This document shows, in pieces, positions 59,812 to 64,000 of a DNA stretch of 64,000 bases (positions within the stretch are counted from its first letter, which is position 1; every line of letters starts with the position of its first letter). Both the position numbers and the translations under genes were made by a program. The DNA is taken from contig WNKI01000002.1 of assembly GCA_015350385.1 (NCBI GenBank), positions 9,713,546 to 9,777,545 of the forward strand, written 5' to 3'. The DNA is from Aculops lycopersici (lineage: Eukaryota; Arthropoda; Arachnida; Trombidiformes; Eriophyidae). The notes under the pieces are model-generated. The model was given only the letters and a program-made list of their open reading frames with translations. It was not told the origin of the DNA and searched no databases.

Positions 59812-61698
59812 ATGGATTTCAACTTTATCCTAGTCAAAAGGATCTATCAGGATACTAAGCAGGCAATAAATGAGTGCAACTTTTTAACTAAATATGAACT
59901 AGATCAAATTCTATTAACCCCACAAGAGGAGGAGCTAATTGTTAATTGTAATGGAAGTCAAATTTCATTGATTAAGGCGGCAACCTTATTACGCGAGTTG
60001 CATGCTAGATTTTTAAGAACCTTTGTATTGTCGGCCTTTGATTTAACTTGGGACATGATAACAACACCAAAGAGATTTGAGTATGCCAAACAAAAGGAGT
60101 ACGAATTATATACTAGTTTAATGAACATCGCCAACTTAAAACACGAAGAAATTAAACTAATGATTCGAGAGACAATTAATTCCATTAGATCAGATCTGCT
60201 AAGCTCCCAATTATACTGCCAAGATATAGAGGAGTTTGTTCTTCAGCAATTGAACTCTTCTATAGCAAGCAAATTGGTGAATTCCGTTGAGTCAGCTAGA
60301 AATGTGGACACTCTAGAGCGATGTCTTGCCAGTTTAGAGAGGAGAAATTATCACTTTAATAACAACCCGATTGCAAATGATATTTTAACAACATCATTGG
60401 AGCATCCACCTACACCACAGCAACAGCAACAACAACAACAACAACAACAACAAAAACAAGTTAGTGCATTGCAAGCATTGAAACAAATACTAAACGCTGC
60501 CTATCGAGTTGAGGTTAGTGTTCAAAGTTCCACTTCCATCCTGAGGGTTTTATGGGAAAAAATGAAGCTACTTGTTGCGCGCGCCTGGCCGCTCTGGCCA
60601 GTGGGCTCGTGGAACAACTATGGCTACATCGTGGACGAGAATTGGCGACGCCAACAGGCGTTGGATATTTTGGACAACATTAACGAGAGCCGATTGGCCA
60701 AGTCGATTTGTGGCCAGTTTAGGTCTCGGCTCAAGTCAACTCATGAGCAATTTTTGGCCGCCATTAAGGAGCTCGAGCAACAGCATGCAGGTAGATTACA
60801 GCATACGGAGGACCTACGTCTTAGGGTGCGCAAGATGCACGCGCCCCGAATGGCAAAATTTGCTCTAGAGTCCACTAGTCTAATTGATCTCATTTTATAT
60901 GGAATGCCCTGTTTAGAGAAAGAAATTGGCAGAGGCCAATATGGAGTGGTGTACGCTTGCGACTCTTGGGCCGGCCACTCGCCCTGTGCCGTAAAGTCGG
61001 TCGTTCCGCCGGATGATAAACATTGGAACGACTTGGCAATGGAATTCTATTATACCAGATGCATACCTGAACATGAAAGAATTGTTAATATCTATGGTAG
61101 TGTCATTGATCACTCCTATGGTAGTGGCTCGACGCCAGCCGTGTTGCTAGTCATGCAAAGACTCAACAGAGATCTCTATTCGGCCATCAAGTCTGGCCTC
61201 GATTGGCTCTCGCGGCTACAGGTGGCCATTGATGTCGTTGAGGGGATTAGATTTTTACATAATCAGGGATTAGTTCATAGGGACATTAAATTGAAAAACA
61301 TTCTTCTAGATGCACAAAATCGGGCTAAGATAACGGATTTGGGCTTCTGTAAACCCGAGGCAATGATGTCCGGCTCAGTGGTTGGAACTCCAATACACAT
61401 GTCACCTGAACTATTCTCTGGTCGCTATGATAATAGTGTTGATGTCTACGCATTTGGAATCCTATTCTGGTACATTTGCGCCGGTCACGTCAGATTACCG
61501 CACATATTTGAGCAATGCCAAACTAGAGATCAATTATGGAATTGTGTAAGACGTGGAGTTAGACCCGAAAGGTTGCCACAATTCGATAACGAATGCTGGC
61601 AATTGATGGTTCAATGTTGGGACGGAGATAGAATCAAGCGGCCCCATTTGGGCGACGTTGAGATTCGCCTGAGACAGATACATGCCGGTTATACGTAA
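59812..61698 (+). CDS. DSTYK: Dual serine/threonine and tyrosine protein kinase DSTYK
   Basis: DSTYK (RIPK5) is a receptor-interacting-like kinase linked to FGF signalling and cell death. The first ATG, at 59812, gives 628 residues. The kinase domain starts near residue 365 with the loop GRGQYGVVYACDSWAG, then AVKSVVPPDDKHWNDLAMEF. The catalytic loop is VHRDIKLKN and the DFG position reads TDLGFCKPEAMM, with DLG in place of DFG as in human DSTYK. GTPIHMSPELFSGRYDNSVDVYAFGILFWY follows. The DSTYK N-terminal helical region is present but short: vertebrate proteins have about 930 residues, so some 300 are lost or lie in an unseen exon. A poly-Gln run lies near residue 205. An AATAAA at 61786 could be the poly(A) signal. 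Confidence 0.9.
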   Translation: MDFNFILVKRIYQDTKQAINECNFLTKYELDQILLTPQEEELIVNCNGSQISLIKAATLLRELHARFLRTFVLSAFDLTWDMITTPKRFEYAKQKEYELYTSLMNIANLKHEEIKLMIRETINSIRSDLLSSQLYCQDIEEFVLQQLNSSIASKLVNSVESARNVDTLERCLASLERRNYHFNNNPIANDILTTSLEHPPTPQQQQQQQQQQQQKQVSALQALKQILNAAYRVEVSVQSSTSILRVLWEKMKLLVARAWPLWPVGSWNNYGYIVDENWRRQQALDILDNINESRLAKSICGQFRSRLKSTHEQFLAAIKELEQQHAGRLQHTEDLRLRVRKMHAPRMAKFALESTSLIDLILYGMPCLEKEIGRGQYGVVYACDSWAGHSPCAVKSVVPPDDKHWNDLAMEFYYTRCIPEHERIVNIYGSVIDHSYGSGSTPAVLLVMQRLNRDLYSAIKSGLDWLSRLQVAIDVVEGIRFLHNQGLVHRDIKLKNILLDAQNRAKITDLGFCKPEAMMSGSVVGTPIHMSPELFSGRYDNSVDVYAFGILFWYICAGHVRLPHIFEQCQTRDQLWNCVRRGVRPERLPQFDNECWQLMVQCWDGDRIKRPHLGDVEIRLRQIHAGYT

Positions 61699-61896
61699 TC
61701 CAATGATGTTAGCCATGTTGATATGGGAGAAGTACCGGACGGGGATTGGCATGAAATACTGTGGTCCAGGTTCAGATTCAGATTCAAATAAAATCTTCTC
61801 GCCCTTCGGGCTCGATGGCACACCCCTCACTCGTGTTGCGTCGGGTAGATGCGTCCGTTGCGCTTCCACCGAAGACATGCCCGTTTTCAAACGGTA

Positions 61897-62207
61897 CAGG
61901 GTGAGACAAAATCGCATATCGGCGGATCAAATGTGTTTTTCGCTATAGCGCTTGTCCTGCTACTAACTCGTTTCTGGTCGCGCATTCGGTAAAAATTATT
62001 CACGCCCCCTCGCTTTCGTCACGCCCTTTGTTTTTTATCAGTGTTATTCTGGTTCTAGTTGTGCCGGCATGCAGGTTTGCCGTCGCTCTCGTCGCGGCCC
62101 GCGACCCGTTGCCCGCGCTGAGCGGCAACGCGAGTGTCTCACAACTGCTTCGATGGAAAATTCCGCAAAACCGTTGAAAAGTGAATATGCGATTTTGTCT
62201 AACCCTA
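61897..62207. mobile_element. MITE-like element with 23-bp terminal inverted repeats and TA duplications
   Basis: The left end CAGGGTGAGACAAAATCGC and the reverse complement of the right end, TAGGGTTAGACAAAATCGC, continue together to CATAT: 23 positions with 2 mismatches. TA dinucleotides flank both ends (61895-61896 and 62208-62209), the target duplication of Tc1/mariner-type elements. The 311-bp interior has no transposase frame. It therefore looks like a non-autonomous element moved by a Tc1/mariner-type transposase. No second copy was seen in this window. Confidence 0.6.
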
Positions 62208-62662
62208 TAGCAACAGGCACTGGCTATCCTCGATCCAAGTCCCTGGTGCACTATACTAACGGATAAAGAAACAAAGTTTACAGGGAGAGTTGAGAGGATT
62301 GGTGGTTGCTGTGGTGCTTAGTGACTGGCTGCTCTTCTGGTCGTTGGTTGTTGTTGTGCATGATGATGGTATCCAATTTGGTGGTAGTGGCACCAGCAAA
62401 AACCAAATTGGCTGGCTCTTCTTTTGTTGGTCGTTTTAAAGATTTTTATCACTCCTTTGTTCGCTACAGTCTCTGCGGCGCTGTGTGCACGCGCGGCGGG
62501 GGGAAGCACTGTAAAAGTGTTCTCTCTTTGTGCTCAGTTCGCAATGAGGTTTGCACACGTTCCTATGGGCTCGTTGTGGTCAGGAGGGAGGGGGCGGAAA
62601 TCCACCGTTAAGTTTGAGAGTTTGCACGCACAAGTCAACACACTGACAACCCGAGCAATGGG

Positions 62663-62704
62663 ACAACAACAACCTAAACAACAACAACAACAACAACAAC
62701 AACC
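62663..62704. repeat. (CAA)n microsatellite
   Basis: A near-pure CAA run upstream of the secreted repeat protein. Confidence 0.8.
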
Positions 62705-62917
62705 AGCAACAAGCATTTGGGAGGTTTTGCTTCGCCATCTTGGATGCGGCCTTTCGAGTCGGTCACGGTGGTTGTGGTTGTGCTGCGAAACCAAACAACA
62801 ACAACAACAACAGTTGCAGCCTCCACAAGTGGAACCAAAATCCTCCCCTGACCAATGGTTTTGTTGTTAGGTTCGGTTGTTGGTGTTGCTGCAGGAGCTC
62901 TTTGTTTGGTATTTTGG

Positions 62918-62925
62918 TATAAATA
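62918..62925 (+). promoter_or_regulatory. TATA box of the secreted repeat protein
   Basis: TATAAATA lies about 30 bp before an initiator-like TCACAGT (62949-62955). That leaves a 5' UTR of about 110 nt to the ATG at 63062, rich in C and A as in highly expressed arthropod genes. Confidence 0.65.
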
Positions 62926-63061
62926 CTCGGAGGTTTTGACCTGAGAAATCACAGTTTTGAATTTATCTTCTCACAGACGCATCTAGTGACATAGACAAGT
63001 TAATCAACCAATCCAATTTACTTCAACTATAACCACCAAAACAAGTACCACCAAATTCATC

Positions 63062-63994
63062 ATGTTCAAGTCCGTCATCATCTTGGCTCTAGCAGCCACC
63101 TGCGTCCATGCCAACCTCTCCAAGGGCATCCGTCAAAGCTACTTGCCAGCCCAAGAGTCATACGTCCAGGCTCCAGCTCAGCACTACGAGGCTCAATCGC
63201 TCGCCCAACAATCGTACGCCGCTCCAGCCAAAGGAATGCGTGAGACTGTCCTACCAGCTCAAGATTCGTACGTTCAGGCACCAGCTCAACAATACGAGGC
63301 TCCATCGCTCGCCCAACACTCGTACGTCGCTCCAGCCAAGGGAATGCGTAGCTACGGCCTGCCAGCCATTCAACACCAAGAGGCTCACTACGATGCCCCA
63401 TCAAAGGGATTTCGTCAAGCTGAGGTGATCCAACAGGCTCCAGTCGTGCGCCAACAGATTGTTCAATCGGCCCCACTCATGCAAGAGTCGGTCCGTTATG
63501 AGTCGGCCAGGGGATGGGCTCCATTGAAGGGAATGCGCCAAACCGCCTTGCCAGCTCATGAGTCATACGTTCAGGCTCCTGCTCAACTCGAGACTGTCGC
63601 CTCGAAGGGAGGATTCCGTGCCCAGGAGTCCTACATCCAAGCACCAGCTCAACTCGAGTCTGTTAGCTCCAAGGGAGGATTCCGCGCCCAGGAGTCCTAC
63701 ATCCAAGCACCAGCTCAACTCGAGTCTGTTAGCTCCAAGGGAGGATTCCGCGCCCAGGAGTCCTACATCCAAGCACCAGCTCAGTTCGAGACTGTTAGCT
63801 CCAAGGGAGGATTCCGCGCCCAGGAGTCCTACATCCAAGCCCCAGCCCAACTCGAGACCGTCGCCTCGAAGGGAGGATTCCGTGCCCAGGAGTCCTACAT
63901 CCAAGCACCAGCCCAACTCGAGACTGTCGCCTCGAAGGGAGACTCCCGCTCCCAAGAGTTGAACTCGACCCAACAAACTGCCCAAAAGCAATGA
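63062..63994 (+). CDS. Secreted tandem-repeat structural protein
   Basis: A 310-residue protein with a clear signal peptide (MFKSVIILALAATCVHA, cleavage probably before NLSKG). The first half has longer units around KGMRETVLPAQDSYVQAPAQ. The second half has five near-identical 22-residue units, SKGGFRAQESYIQAPAQLE plus a three-residue joint, with partial units on each side. At the DNA level the units are 66 nt and almost identical, so expansion or conversion is recent. Gln, Ala, Ser, Pro, Tyr and Lys dominate and there is no cysteine after the signal, which is typical of cuticle, silk or glue-like proteins. The TATA promoter suggests strong, tissue-specific expression. The exact role is unknown. 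The stop at 63992-63994 is six bases from the window end. Confidence 0.85.
   Translation: MFKSVIILALAATCVHANLSKGIRQSYLPAQESYVQAPAQHYEAQSLAQQSYAAPAKGMRETVLPAQDSYVQAPAQQYEAPSLAQHSYVAPAKGMRSYGLPAIQHQEAHYDAPSKGFRQAEVIQQAPVVRQQIVQSAPLMQESVRYESARGWAPLKGMRQTALPAHESYVQAPAQLETVASKGGFRAQESYIQAPAQLESVSSKGGFRAQESYIQAPAQLESVSSKGGFRAQESYIQAPAQFETVSSKGGFRAQESYIQAPAQLETVASKGGFRAQESYIQAPAQLETVASKGDSRSQELNSTQQTAQKQ
63589..63950 (+). repeat. 66-bp tandem repeat array
   Basis: About five and a half copies of a 66-bp unit inside the secreted protein gene. Copies differ mostly by a few synonymous bases and by a Ser/Thr, Leu/Phe or Ala/Ser swap at the joint. Because 66 is divisible by three, two other frames are also open and should not be taken as genes. 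Confidence 0.9.
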
Positions 63995-64000
63995 GCTTTC

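Larger units (their letters stand above)
61699..63061. other. Intergenic region with a MITE-like element and the next promoter
   Basis: About 1.36 kb between DSTYK and the repeat-built secreted protein. It holds the DSTYK 3' UTR, a 311-bp element with terminal inverted repeats (61897-62207), a (CAA)n tract at about 62663-62704, and a TATA box with 5' UTR for the next gene. The short frames here resemble nothing; those on both strands near 61.9 and 62.2 kb share residues only because they read the inverted repeats. Confidence 0.5.

Noticed and set aside
61682..62266. Frames sharing RVRQNRI on opposite strands, suggesting a repeated gene
   Set aside because: The shared residues come from the terminal inverted repeats of the MITE-like element.
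63558..63991. Second plus frame and a minus frame open through the 66-bp repeats
   Set aside because: A repeat length divisible by three keeps all frames open; only the frame with signal peptide, TATA box and start context is a gene.

Overview
The window looks like nuclear DNA of an intron-poor arthropod. The strongest pointers are a single U1A/U2B''-type snf protein, a Su(dx)/WWP-type ubiquitin ligase, stubble/filzig-like serine proteases, a PROP1/UNC-42-type homeobox gene and the general animal gene set. About 19 protein genes are supported, and introns can be shown in only three or four of them (USP2-like, a two-pass membrane protein, a BPHL-like hydrolase, possibly glycogen synthase). Such loss is known from acariform mites, especially eriophyoids. 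That placement is an inference; no rRNA or mitochondrial marker is present to test it.

Layout, left to right. 1-4.9 kb: no gene seen. 4.9-13.3 kb: cytosolic arginyl-tRNA synthetase (-), Su(dx)-like HECT ligase (+), ATAD3 (-), snf (+), then an orphan 168-codon open frame split by one TGA at the foot of a hairpin. 14-22.8 kb, all on -: a type II membrane serine protease, a secreted or membrane protein of unknown function, a two-pass membrane protein with three coding exons, and a USP2-like deubiquitinase. The USP2-like intron contains a zone of about 737 nt with no AG dinucleotide. 22.8-26.7 kb: no gene seen. 26.7-35 kb: a large unidentified protein (+), DCAF6 (+), a second serine protease (-). 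36-51.4 kb: GalE (-), IDH3B (-), VPS33A (+), LIN9 (-), kinesin-5 (+), glycogen synthase (-, broken by an assembly gap), BPHL-like hydrolase (-). 51.4-56.5 kb: gene-free DNA rich in microsatellites. 56.5-64 kb: a paired-like homeobox gene (+), DSTYK (+), a 311-bp MITE-like element, and a repeat-built secreted protein (+).

Most genes are independent housekeeping or developmental units in divergent or convergent pairs. Four divergent pairs probably share promoters: ArgRS/Su(dx), ATAD3/snf, IDH3B/VPS33A and LIN9/kinesin-5. The last is functionally suggestive: LIN9 belongs to the DREAM/MuvB cell-cycle complex, kinesin-5 is a mitotic motor, and a palindromic E2F-like site lies between them.

The most unusual signal is the AG-exclusion zone in the USP2-like intron. 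A TACTAAT branch-point match lies just after the last upstream AG, about 726 nt from the first AG, and that first AG joins the two exons in phase. This is the architecture of a distant branch point, used elsewhere for regulated splicing.
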